In this document: positions 43,883 through 52,062 of the stretch, piece after piece | Position numbering within the stretch: the stretch's first letter is position 1 | How the letters are laid out: each line of letters opens with the position of its first letter | NCBI GenBank assembly: GCA_963676095.1 | Contig: OY781040.1 | Coordinates: forward strand, 62,001 to 126,000 | Length of the DNA stretch: 64,000 nt | Direction: 5' to 3' | From: G963676095 sp963676095 | GTDB lineage: Bacteria > Bacteroidota > Bacteroidia > Bacteroidales > Prolixibacteraceae | Translations under genes and position numbers: made by a program | Notes under the pieces: model-generated | Told to the model about the DNA's origin: nothing | The model's input: only the letters and a program-made list of their open reading frames with translations | The model's database searches: none

Positions 43883-45442
43883 TTATTGTACTCCGGCCAA
43901 TAAGGAATTATCATTTTTTATGACAATATCAATACGGCGGTTTTTGCTTCGACCTTCCATTGTTTCATTGTTTGCAATTGGATTGTTTTCACCAAAACCT
44001 ACAGAACTAATATTTCCAGCGTTAAGCGATGTCATGTTTGCTTTCAAATAGGTTGTAACAGCATCGGAGCGTTCCTGTGATAATTTCAAGTTTGAATCGT
44101 CACTTCCAAAGGAATCGGTATATCCCTGTACAATAACTTTGCTTTCAGGAAAAGTATTTATGGCATTTTGGACCTTTGTTAAAAGGCTAAAATATTCAGG
44201 CTTAATATTGGATTTACCAACGTCAAATCCAAAGCCCATCATCCTGATAATAACATCGTTACCGGAACGAAACACCAATGCATCTTTACTATCGAATAAT
44301 TGATTTACCAAAATATATCTTTCATTAATGTTGTTTTGATAATTTACCTGATTGGTAAGAACAGACTTTTCGCTTTCTATTTCCTGCATTTTTTTATTCA
44401 TTTCTGCCGTGCGCTTACCTATCTCCATTTTGAATTCATTGTTAAGTGCATCTCTTTCTTTAACCAAAACTTTGATGTTTGCGTTTCTTTGCGCTATCAT
44501 ATAGTTCTGTTCTATGTTTTTTGCGCCAAGCACATAGTTTCTTTCCTGCAAGTCTTTGACATAGGTTACTATTTCATCTTTGGGCTTATCAAAACCCTGG
44601 TCAAACTCTGCCACAAATCCACTTGTCGCTGCAATGGTAATAATCGGTTTTTCCATACCTAAAATTACATCTTCTAGCTCCTGGTTATTATCTTCCATTG
44701 TATTTATAGTTTTATACAAATAGATAGCGTGTTTGGCTTCATATTTAGCTTGTTTGGCTAATGTGCGAGGATAATCCATATCATAACGATTTGTTTCAAG
44801 TTGCTTTTCAGCTTCAGCTAATAGGCTTTTTGCTTTTTTAAGCGTTTTTGGAGCTTTATCGGCAACATCCATTTCTTCTGCTTTTTTTAATATCTTCCTT
44901 GTTTCAGCAAGTAAATCCGTTTTAATGGCTGATAACTCAGCTTTCCGATAAATAGTTATAGCTTCAACAGATTCCTCGTAAGAATCGTCCCTATCGCCTT
45001 TTTCTAGTTGTTCAGCAGCTTCCCTAAACTGTTTTTCTGCATCAAGCCACAATTCTTTTGCATATAAATTAGCTCCGGCAGATAATGCATCTTCACGGGC
45101 ATTTAGAGAATTTGCGAATATTGTTTTAGCCGAAATGCTAAAATCTACCGCCCTGTTGAAATAATTAACGGATTCCCTCAGTAGTTCTTCTACTTTTTCA
45201 ATCCCTTTCTGTTTGTCAAATTTATCTTCCGCCTTTTTATAATTGTCTAAGGCTTTTTCATACTCCATTGGAGATAAAATGTCGGCTTGCAAAACTTTCG
45301 CATTTTCCATAGCATAATTAGCTTGTTTAAATACGGTGTTTTTTGTTTGCTGTGCATAAATATTGGTGCTGGCAAGCAAAAGAAAAAGAAACAGGCAGCT
45401 CAACACAACAATTTTGTTCGATTTAATAATTGAGTTTTTCAT
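43883..45442 (-). CDS. OmpA-family outer-membrane/periplasmic protein
   Basis: A 519-residue protein with a signal peptide (about 1-30, LFLLLASTNIYAQ). Residues about 35-260 are helical repeats (EYEKALDNYKKAEDKFDKQK, ELWLDAEKQFREAAEQLEKG) like the DUF4398 or SbcC-like helical part, then a coiled coil (about 305-370). The C-terminal OmpA domain (about 390-510) carries the peptidoglycan-binding signature (VIVQGYTDSFGSDDSNLKLS, RSDAVTTYL, GRSKNRRIDIVI). It would tie the outer membrane to the cell wall. Its neighbours are small stress proteins, so it likely belongs to an envelope-stress regulon. Confidence 0.9.
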   Translation of the reverse strand: MKNSIIKSNKIVVLSCLFLFLLLASTNIYAQQTKNTVFKQANYAMENAKVLQADILSPMEYEKALDNYKKAEDKFDKQKGIEKVEELLRESVNYFNRAVDFSISAKTIFANSLNAREDALSAGANLYAKELWLDAEKQFREAAEQLEKGDRDDSYEESVEAITIYRKAELSAIKTDLLAETRKILKKAEEMDVADKAPKTLKKAKSLLAEAEKQLETNRYDMDYPRTLAKQAKYEAKHAIYLYKTINTMEDNNQELEDVILGMEKPIITIAATSGFVAEFDQGFDKPKDEIVTYVKDLQERNYVLGAKNIEQNYMIAQRNANIKVLVKERDALNNEFKMEIGKRTAEMNKKMQEIESEKSVLTNQVNYQNNINERYILVNQLFDSKDALVFRSGNDVIIRMMGFGFDVGKSNIKPEYFSLLTKVQNAINTFPESKVIVQGYTDSFGSDDSNLKLSQERSDAVTTYLKANMTSLNAGNISSVGFGENNPIANNETMEGRSKNRRIDIVIKNDNSLLAGVQ

Positions 45443-45864
45443 TTTTTATTTTTTTTAGTAAGATTTTTTTAGGACTTAGAAAATTTTTTTCCCTTGAATT
45501 ACTCTAAGCAATACTGCAATTATTGCAACAATAATTAGCCTCCAATAAAGCGTTGCTTGCATACGCTTTAGATTGGAGGCAGTGTTGAACTAAACATGAT
45601 TTTTTATGTAACCGCCTTTTGGTCAGTATTCTGACAGTAGTGTTTTCAATCGGTTTCAGGGTTCCCTATCCAGCCGGTTTTTACCATTTGTTTTTACATC
45701 CTGAAGATCTGGCTTATGATCGAAAATTCCGTTACCCGTCAAAAACATTCTGGGTTTTATCCATTTTTGAAAGGAACATGCCATTTGAACCGGTAAGTTT
45801 TGTTTTCCGGGCATAGCATTCCCGTTTACGCCCGGGCGCATCAGTTTAAGATCCGGAAAATCAA

Positions 45865-47067
45865 TCATTGGCACATTCCTGTCAATGCATTTACCGGCGG
45901 AGCCCGTTGCCCGGGCCAGGATTCCAGCAATTGAAGCACCCCGCCACAATCTTTACACCTGAGCAGGGAGTGCTGGCCAAAACGCAGTTCCAGAACCTGA
46001 GCCCGCGAAAGCGGTGCAGGGGGTAGCTGTTCTAGCCCAAGGCTTTGGCGTATTGCTTTCAGATTTTGTTTTTTGCTCCGCGAGGCCAGGAATCCCAGGT
46101 GGCGGATACGCCGGAAATAAGGGGGCACAATGTGGTCCAGGAAACGTTTGAGGAACTCTGTTCCGCTAATGGTTTCGGTTTTCTTTTGGTACCCGTTTTC
46201 GCGATCGCACCAGCTAAAGGTAACATGGGTATCGGTTACTTTCATGATCCGCGCATTGGAGATGGCCACCCGGTGGGTGTACCTGCCCAGGTATTCGACC
46301 ACACTTTCCGCGGATCCGAAAGCCTGTTTGGCATAGACCACCCAGGGCTTTTTAATCAAATCACGGGGCACATACTTGCGGATTTTGCCCTCTTTTTTCA
46401 GTGTTCTGAGTTTCTTTGCGAACCTGGCGCTGAACATTGCAGACATTTGTTTGACATCGAACAGGAAGCCGCCGTTCTGTTTGGTGCTTTTCCATTTTCC
46501 GTTTTTATCCATTCCCCCGGACGGTACAATCAAATGCACATGGGGGTGGAACCGGAGCTGTTGGTCCCAGGTGTGGAGAATGGCAATGGCACCCGGACGG
46601 GCCCCCATGAGTTTGGGGTCACGGGCAAACAGGCACAGGGTTTCCCACGATTTTTCCAGCAGCAGGTTGTACATCACTAGGCGGTTGAAACGGAACAGCT
46701 CCAGCAGGTTGTGCGGGACGGTAAACACCACATGAAAGTATTTTAGCGGCAGCAATTCCTGTTTGCGGGCTTCCACCCACAATGCTTTATCGATGCCCTG
46801 GCAACGGGGGCAATGACGGTTGCGGCAACTGTGCAGCACGTAATGTACCGATCCGCAATCGTTGCAGACCATGGCCGAACCACCCATTCCGGGGGTACGG
46901 CAAGCTGCCAGAGCCCGGAGTACCTTTAGCTGGTCGGAGGAAACGCCCCTGTCTTTCAGCAACGCGGGCAGGAATTGTCGGATAACCCCGCCCAGGGAGT
47001 TATCGGGTGGCACCGCCGTATAGCTTTTCCATGGGGGCAAAACCGGCCTTGGGGTCCGAACGGGCAA
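45865..47067 (-). CDS. IS91-family HUH transposase
   Basis: A 400-residue rolling-circle transposase. An N-terminal zinc-binding region (CNDCGSVHYVLHSCRNRHC and PRCQG) is followed by the HUH motif HPHVHLIVPSGG and the catalytic tyrosine region YLGRYTHRVAIS; a C-terminal zinc ribbon (LLRCKDCGGVLQL) follows. It nicks one strand at the element's origin and drives one-ended transfer. Its start overlaps the recombinase end by 68 bp. The fragments at 18133 and 31582-36420 are relatives. Confidence 0.92.
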   Translation of the reverse strand: MPVRTPRPVLPPWKSYTAVPPDNSLGGVIRQFLPALLKDRGVSSDQLKVLRALAACRTPGMGGSAMVCNDCGSVHYVLHSCRNRHCPRCQGIDKALWVEARKQELLPLKYFHVVFTVPHNLLELFRFNRLVMYNLLLEKSWETLCLFARDPKLMGARPGAIAILHTWDQQLRFHPHVHLIVPSGGMDKNGKWKSTKQNGGFLFDVKQMSAMFSARFAKKLRTLKKEGKIRKYVPRDLIKKPWVVYAKQAFGSAESVVEYLGRYTHRVAISNARIMKVTDTHVTFSWCDRENGYQKKTETISGTEFLKRFLDHIVPPYFRRIRHLGFLASRSKKQNLKAIRQSLGLEQLPPAPLSRAQVLELRFGQHSLLRCKDCGGVLQLLESWPGQRAPPVNALTGMCQ

Positions 47068-47893
47068 TGTGCAGGTACATCATGGTAGTGACGATATCGG
47101 CATGGCCCAGTTGGTTTTTTACGCTCACGATATCGAGTCCCATCTCCAGCAGGTGCGTGGCATAACTGTGGCGCAAGGTATGGATACAGGCAGCTTTGCG
47201 GATGCCAGTCTTTTGCATGCACGAACGAAAAGCATGGCGTATCCCTTCGTGACTGATCTGCTCCCCCCTGACCTTGCCGTTGAAAAGCCATGTTTGCGGG
47301 TTGGAAGCTTCCAGGTACTGTTTTATTCCTTTAATGGTGAGCGGGGAAACAGGCACGTAACGGTCTTTTTTGTATTTGCTTTGGCGGACATGTACCTGCC
47401 GACGGTCAAAATCGATATCGGTTATTTTCAGGTTTATTACCTCTGAGATGCGAAGCCCGCAGTCGTAAGTAACGGCAAACAGCGCCCGGTGCTTTAATAG
47501 TTTGGGCGTTTTCAGGATGAGTTTGATTTCGGGTTGGGAAAAGACTACAGGCAATGCCTTACTGCCGGATATAGCAGGCAGTGCCAGATACAGTTTCTCG
47601 TTTTTGAACATCGAAAACAGGGTGCGCAGCCCGTACACCAGGTGTTTGAAAGAGCTCATGCTCGGCTTTTCATTTTGGCGGAGATGGAAAAGGTATTCTT
47701 CCATCTGGTCGATGGATAAATCCAGTGGCGAACATCCGAAATGGAGCACCATTTTTGATATTTGCATCAGGTAGTTTCGCGTGCATGATCCGGATTTACC
47801 GGCAATGGTGTACTTGCGAAGGAACTTTTCGCTGATGGTTTTAAACTCGGGAACAGCCTGGCAGGCCTGCTCCAGGTAAGATTTTCTGCTCAT
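47000..47893 (-). CDS. IS91-associated tyrosine recombinase
   Basis: A 297-residue phage-integrase-type recombinase with a SAM-like N-terminal DNA-binding domain (MVLHFGCSPLDLSIDQMEEY) and a complete catalytic set: Arg in CGLRISEVINLK, HTLRHSYATH, GHADIVTTMMY (Tyr near 275). It is part of the IS91-like element and may resolve or direct its insertion. A nearly identical, truncated copy is at 30293-31084. Confidence 0.92.
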   Translation of the reverse strand: MSRKSYLEQACQAVPEFKTISEKFLRKYTIAGKSGSCTRNYLMQISKMVLHFGCSPLDLSIDQMEEYLFHLRQNEKPSMSSFKHLVYGLRTLFSMFKNEKLYLALPAISGSKALPVVFSQPEIKLILKTPKLLKHRALFAVTYDCGLRISEVINLKITDIDFDRRQVHVRQSKYKKDRYVPVSPLTIKGIKQYLEASNPQTWLFNGKVRGEQISHEGIRHAFRSCMQKTGIRKAACIHTLRHSYATHLLEMGLDIVSVKNQLGHADIVTTMMYLHIARSDPKAGFAPMEKLYGGATR

Positions 47894-48140
47894 AATAATT
47901 TGTTTTTAAAATTAGGAGCAGCAAAATCAACAGATATCACCAACAATTCCTATTTTAGTTGTAAAATAAGCTCCCGCTTAGCGGGTTTAGTTCAACAAGG
48001 AGTATATGTATTATGCCTCCGGCATTGTATCCAATAAAGCCTACCGCCCAAGCGATTAATAGGATTACAGCAACGATATACAGTAAATTTCCCATAATTG
48101 ATTTTTTTATTTATAATTTACTTTCAAATACAGTCAATTA

Positions 48141-48602
48141 CTATTGTTTGTTATTTATAGTCAATCCTTTAAAAGCTTTACCCAATTCATCCATGTCGTG
48201 GTTAAATTCACTTTTAAAAGAAATCCAATTGTCTTTTCCATCATCTTTAAAGTCGGTTAGTTTCTTTTTTAGCTCGTTGTTTTTATTCTCCAACGCTACC
48301 AGCTTTTTTTCATAATCTTGTTTAACACCTGTTTTTTCTTTAGCAATTTTAATTTTCAAGTCTGCTATGTTTTTTTCCTGAGCAACAATTAATTTTTCAG
48401 CTTCTATTTTGAATTGCTCATAGTTAATAATCGTATCTAATCGTACTTCGTACAAGTCCATTTTAGAATCTGCCAAGTTCTTCTTTGCTTCCTGAACCTC
48501 CTCTTCTGCATTTTTAACTTTTTTATCTGATGATTGACAACTTATAAGTATTGTTGCAGTCAGCAAAAAGATGCTTGTTATGTGTAAAATCGAGTTTTTC
48601 AT
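48141..48602 (-). CDS. Lipoprotein of the sll1863-like stress family
   Basis: A 153-residue protein with a lipoprotein signal (FLLTATILISCQSS, lipid-attachment Cys22), then a long coiled coil (about 30-125) and the family end motif WISFKSEFNHDMDELGKAFK. It is predicted to be anchored in the envelope. It pairs in sequence with 42639-43106, suggesting an old duplication within the same cluster. It is on the same strand and 46 bp downstream-adjacent to the split lmo0937 gene. Confidence 0.82.
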   Translation of the reverse strand: MKNSILHITSIFLLTATILISCQSSDKKVKNAEEEVQEAKKNLADSKMDLYEVRLDTIINYEQFKIEAEKLIVAQEKNIADLKIKIAKEKTGVKQDYEKKLVALENKNNELKKKLTDFKDDGKDNWISFKSEFNHDMDELGKAFKGLTINNKQ

Positions 48603-48685
48603 TATTTTTTTTTAGTTTTAGTTTATGATAAAATTTATGTTTCGTGAAAAAGCCAAGTATTGCATATTTTAAATACTGCTATATA

Positions 48686-49447
48686 TTATTTACAGGTGTA
48701 ACCTCCGTCAAAAACCAATTCACTTCCGGTAACAAACTTTGATTCCTCTGATACCAGATATAGTATTCCATAGGCATAGGCAATATCAATTGCTTCACCA
48801 ACGTGTCCAATAGAATGTAGGCTGTCAAGATGTTTTCGAGAACCACTATCATTTTTGCCCATTTCTTCTACCAGTGGAGTCCAAATGAATCCCGGATGAA
48901 CAGAATTCACCCTAATTTTATCTTTTGCATAGATTAATGCATCATTTTCATTTTTAGACATCAATCTTACTGCACCTTTGGACGCATGATAGGTTGGAAT
49001 ATCTCCGGCGCCAACTAAGCCATATATTGAGGAAAGATTTATTATGCTTCCACCACCTGTTTTTTTCAAATGAAAATGAGGAATTGCATGTTTTGTACAG
49101 AAAAAGACTCCTTTCACATTCATAACTGCATCCCATTCTTTCTCGGTTAATTCGTGTGTTGGTTTGTCAACGCCAGCAACTCCCGCATTATTTACGGTTG
49201 TATCGAGTCTTCCAAATTCTTTGGCGACATCATTATATATACTTTTTCAACTTCTTTTTCGTCTGAAACATCAAGATGCCAGAATTTCGCAACGCCTCCA
49301 GTCTTCGTTATTTCTTTAATCAGTTTCATCAAGAATATCCGTAACGGCTACTTTTGCGCCTTCTTTTGCTAATAAGAGGCACGTTTCACGTCCGATTCCT
49401 AATGCGCCACCTGTTACTATTACAACTTTGCCTTCTGTTCTTTTCAT
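48686..49447 (-). pseudogene. Short-chain dehydrogenase, frameshifted
   Basis: The start at 49447 reads KVVIVTGGALGIGRETCLLL, then a frameshift near DILDET; a second frame gives GGVAKFWHLDVSDEKEVEKV, and after another shift near 49240 the rest (RLDTTVNNAGVAG, NLSSIYGLVG, YHASKGAV, FVTGSELVFDGGYT) runs to 48686. All SDR motifs (TGGxxxIG, NNAG, YxxxK) are present, but at least two small shifts separate them. The ATG at 49123 starts within the domain and would lack the cofactor site. Confidence 0.8.
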
Positions 49448-49498
49448 GATTTTGTATTTTTCATTAATTCTACTAAGCTGTTTGACCAAAAAGTTTTA

Positions 49499-49684
49499 TT
49501 AATCGTCATTAATAATTTTGTGCAATTCTTCTTTGGTTTTACCCAATTTCACTTGAAGTTTTCCAAGCATTTCTTCTTGTTTACCTTCTGCAAACATTAG
49601 GTCATTTTCAGTAAGGGAGGCAAATGCCTGTTTAAGTTTACCTTTCTGTTCTTTCCAGTTTCCTTTTAGTTCAGTTTTGTTCAT
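49499..49684 (-). CDS. CsbD-family stress protein
   Basis: A 61-residue protein from ATG 49684 (MNKTELKGNWKEQKGKLKQA) with LTENDLMFAEGKQEEMLGKL and KLGKTKEELHKII, the complete CsbD pattern. The frame is open upstream to 49738, but those 18 residues are foreign to the family. It is first in the minus-strand stress cluster. Role unknown; expression usually follows general stress signals. Confidence 0.88.
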   Translation of the reverse strand: MNKTELKGNWKEQKGKLKQAFASLTENDLMFAEGKQEEMLGKLQVKLGKTKEELHKIINDD

Positions 49685-49979
49685 GGTTTTGGATATTAGT
49701 TGTTGCAGCTGGCAATACAGTTGTGGGGAATTTTCCACCTTACAAAGGTTAGGCTATAAATCAAAGAATGTGTTACACAATTATGTTTATTAGTTACATC
49801 ATTCACACATTTGCGAAGAGATGTAAATGTAATTGACTGTAAATTAACTGACTTAGTGTGTGGTAATTAAAAGTGTTACAATCAGCCGAGGTGGAATTAG
49901 GGGTGATTTTAGACAGCAACTAAAATAGTCTTAGAGTTTTATCTCCGGTTTAAGAAATATAAGGTAAACTAATAAGAAG

Positions 49980-50150
49980 CTAGAACTCTTCATACCCACT
50001 TTTAATACTGGTCGAAATCATTTTAAACCGTTCGTTTGCTTTAACATTATGGGAAGTATGAGCTGGAATAATTATTCCCTCACCAGTTTTTAGCATTTTG
50101 GATTTGGAGTCGATTACCACTTCTACATTACGCCAATCTCCCTTAAAATC
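49980..50150 (-). pseudogene. Cupin-protein fragment
   Basis: About 50 codons (EVVIDSKSKMLKTGEGIIIP, HTSHNVKANERFKMIST, IKSGYEEF) match the second half of the cupin at 10448-10798. The first half is missing; upstream the frame passes into repeat sequence (50191-50258). Confidence 0.75.
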
Positions 50151-50190
50151 AAACAGGTTAATGATAAAATCTTTTACGTTCATTTGTTGG

Positions 50191-50258
50191 ATGAGCAAAA
50201 CGATAGTTTCAGGCAGCAAAACATAAATCCGGGTGTGCAAACCTTGGCTCCGGAAATA
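50191..50258 (+). repeat. Partial copy of the ~341-bp dispersed repeat (right end)
   Basis: GAGCAAAACGATA ... AAACATAAATCCGGGTGTGC and TTGGCTCCGGAAATAC match the right end of 20754-21094 and 60604-60945. Confidence 0.7.
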
Positions 50259-50364
50259 CGAGCGCGTTATTCTTTGTTAAATCTGTAAGTTAAGTTTTCC
50301 TTGTATATGGAAGTAAGTTTGTCCGGGTATATGGCGGAAAAAGTTTCCTCCAGGATGGAAACAG

Positions 50365-50479
50365 TCTCATTTATGCGTTAAAGACAATTTCTTTATGCAT
50401 TAAAGAAGAAGTGTTTATGCATTAAATACAACTTGTTTATGCGTTAAAGAAGAGTTGTTTATGTACTAGAGACAGCTCG
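50365..50479. repeat. Tandem ~22-bp repeats, array 2 (TTTATGCRTTAAA units)
   Basis: Five units such as TTTATGCGTTAAAGACAATT and TTTATGCATTAAATACAACT at 21-23-bp spacing. The IS21-like transposon copy 2 entered this array; TTTATGCATTAATCGG resumes at 54619. Confidence 0.75.
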
Positions 50480-50597
50480 TTTCGGCGTCGGTTTGGAATG
50501 ATACCAGTGATCGGAAGGAATTGATACCAATCATTTTAGCCGTATTTTCATAGTTTCATCCATGTAAATCCAAACCAAATCAGTTCGGGGATAGTAC

Positions 50598-51110
50598 ATG
50601 CATCCAAAAACCCAGGGATGTATGTCAACAGAGACCTTTACCTGCCATCATTGCCACAGGCGTTTTAAAAAGAATCCACGGTTAAAAGGGGAACAACGGT
50701 ATTGTGGTTCCAGAGAGTGTCAGCAGGCCCGTAAAAATAAATGGGAACGGGAAAAGCTCAAGACTGATTTCCGTTACAAAGCCAGGCGCCTGGCTAACAG
50801 GGAACAGTGGTATTCGCGCTATCCGGGGGACAAGTACCAGAGCGTCTACCGCCAGACCCATCCGGAGTACCTGGAGGGGAACCGGGAGAAACAACGCACC
50901 CGGGGAAAAACCCTTACCGGGAATGCGTCGGGGTCAAAGATTGTAAAACCGGACGCGTTAGCTTCCGGAAGTCTTGCAGCACAAGGGTTATACGTTCTTT
51001 TCCCTTATAAAAACGCAGAGGCGGAAAAGATTGTAAAGCCGGACGCGTTTATCGTTGAACTGCGCGCCTGCAGCGGTTTTCAGAATATACTCCCATGTAT
51101 AAGTTCCTGA
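50598..51110 (+). CDS. Zinc-ribbon protein of the transposon (copy 2)
   Basis: Identical product to 35416-35928: four cysteines (16, 19, 36, 41) in a CxxC-N16-Cx4C pattern, a basic middle (RRLANREQWYSRYPG), and two KIVKPDA repeats encoded by the DNA repeats at 50939 and 51029. The gene ends at 51110, within the third DNA repeat. It is first in the transposon operon, 118 bp from the element's left end and 73 bp before the ParB-like gene; a hairpin (51115-51152) lies between, which could separate its expression from the rest. Confidence 0.75.
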   Translation: MHPKTQGCMSTETFTCHHCHRRFKKNPRLKGEQRYCGSRECQQARKNKWEREKLKTDFRYKARRLANREQWYSRYPGDKYQSVYRQTHPEYLEGNREKQRTRGKTLTGNASGSKIVKPDALASGSLAAQGLYVLFPYKNAEAEKIVKPDAFIVELRACSGFQNILPCISS

Positions 51111-51124
51111 TTGTAAAACCGGAC
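50939..51124 (+). repeat. Direct repeats GATTGTAAAACCGGAC (iteron-like), three copies
   Basis: Copies at 50939-50954, 51029-51044 (one change, AAAG) and 51109-51124, spaced 90 and 80 bp; the first two extend with GCGTT. An inverted copy (GCGTCCGGTTTTT) follows at 51140-51152. The mirror set in copy 1 lies at 35402-35587. Confidence 0.8.
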
Positions 51125-51152
51125 TCCATTGACCGTGATGCGTCCGGTTTTT
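51115..51152 (+). promoter_or_regulatory. Hairpin of the third iteron and its inverted copy, before the ParB-like gene
   Basis: AAAACCGGAC (51115-51124) pairs with GTCCGGTTTT (51142-51151) around a 17-nt loop and is followed by T residues. It could be an operator for the ParB-like or zinc-ribbon protein, or a terminator/attenuator; the DNA does not decide. Confidence 0.6.
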
Positions 51153-51183
51153 AACTTAGCAGGACAATTAACAGCAAAAAGAG

Positions 51184-52062
51184 ATGGACCAGCAACCGAT
51201 CAAACTGGCAAATCTGGACGAGAGTTTCTCCCGTTTCCGGCTAACCACCCCGGGACAGGTCCAGGCGATGCAGCGTTCACTGGAATCAGTGGGTCAGCTT
51301 CACCCGGTGATCGTCCGCCGGACTGGTGCCAGGTTCCAGTTACTTGATGGCTTCAAGCGTTTTTTTGCCTCCCGGTTATTGGAATGGGAGAGTTTGCAGG
51401 CCCGGGTGGCAGAGGTGGATGATGTGACGGCCAAGGTGATGATTCTGACCTATAACGGGCAAGGCGCCAGCCTGGCCGATTTTGAGCAGGCGCAGGTGGT
51501 TTACAGTTTAAAAAAGGAACATTTGCTTGGTCAGGAAGAGATTGCCCGGCTGGTAGGGAAAAGCATCTCGTGGGTAAGCCGGCGTTTGTCTTTTATCGAG
51601 CGGTTGGACGAGACTGTAAAGGTTCACCTCAAACTGGGAAAGATTACCCCCACTCACGCGCGGGAGTTGGCTCATTTGCCGCGCGGCAAACAGGAGGCGT
51701 TTTTAAAGTTGATTGTCGGTCATAACCTGACCAGCCGGCAGACGGGGTTGCTGGTAAAAAAATACCTGCAGGCAAAAACAGTGGAAGAACAAAGCTGGCT
51801 TTTGGGCCATCCCCTGGAAACGATCGAGAAAGCCACCCTGGAAGGGGAGATTCATGACAGCCGTTTAAGTTTGCAGGGGAACAGGTTACTAAAAACCTCG
51901 CGTATGCTTGGGCATTACCAGCATGTTTTCATTGGACAAGGCACCAACCCGCCTCTGAAAGAACTGGCCGCCTTGGAGCGTGAGATCCTCTCACCGGGGT
52001 TCGTCGACATCGTTCGGAAGACAAAAACCATCCAATCAATCTTAAAATCCTACGAAAAATGA
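51184..52062 (+). CDS. ParB-like DNA-binding protein of the transposon (copy 2)
   Basis: Identical to 34464-35342. The ParB N-terminal domain and HTH_ParB are clear; the C-terminal 120 residues (LLVKKYLQAKTVEEQSWLLG, LREI-like ALEREILSPGFVDI) resemble no partition dimerisation domain I know. The gene starts 32 bp after the hairpin and overlaps the istA-like start by 4 bp, so ParB-like protein and transposase are made together. Confidence 0.85.
   Translation: MDQQPIKLANLDESFSRFRLTTPGQVQAMQRSLESVGQLHPVIVRRTGARFQLLDGFKRFFASRLLEWESLQARVAEVDDVTAKVMILTYNGQGASLADFEQAQVVYSLKKEHLLGQEEIARLVGKSISWVSRRLSFIERLDETVKVHLKLGKITPTHARELAHLPRGKQEAFLKLIVGHNLTSRQTGLLVKKYLQAKTVEEQSWLLGHPLETIEKATLEGEIHDSRLSLQGNRLLKTSRMLGHYQHVFIGQGTNPPLKELAALEREILSPGFVDIVRKTKTIQSILKSYEK

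Larger units (their letters stand above)
45529..47995 (-). mobile_element. Intact IS91-like element with tyrosine recombinase
   Basis: About 2467 bp. It begins (minus direction) at TTGAACTAAACCCGC, directly after a CTTG tetranucleotide (47999-47996), the type of target used by IS91 relatives, and ends with GGAGGCTAATTATT. No target duplication, as expected for rolling-circle transposition. It carries a recombinase gene followed by a HUH transposase gene. A hairpin CCCGC-TTA-GCGGG lies at its 5' edge. Confidence 0.88.
45476..48095 (-). pseudogene. lmo0937-family small membrane protein, split by the IS91-like element
   Basis: 48095-47996 encodes the start (MGNLLYIVAVILLIAWAVGF, NAGGIIHILL). 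45528-45476 encodes the end (VAIIAVLLRVIQGKKIF). Joining them after CTTG restores a complete protein of about 50 residues with two membrane helices. As it stands the reading continues into the element (ELNPLSGSLFYN). Confidence 0.85.

Noticed and set aside
46045..46680. 211-codon frame opposite the IS91 transposase
   Set aside because: It lies wholly antisense to a recognised transposase and has no family features.
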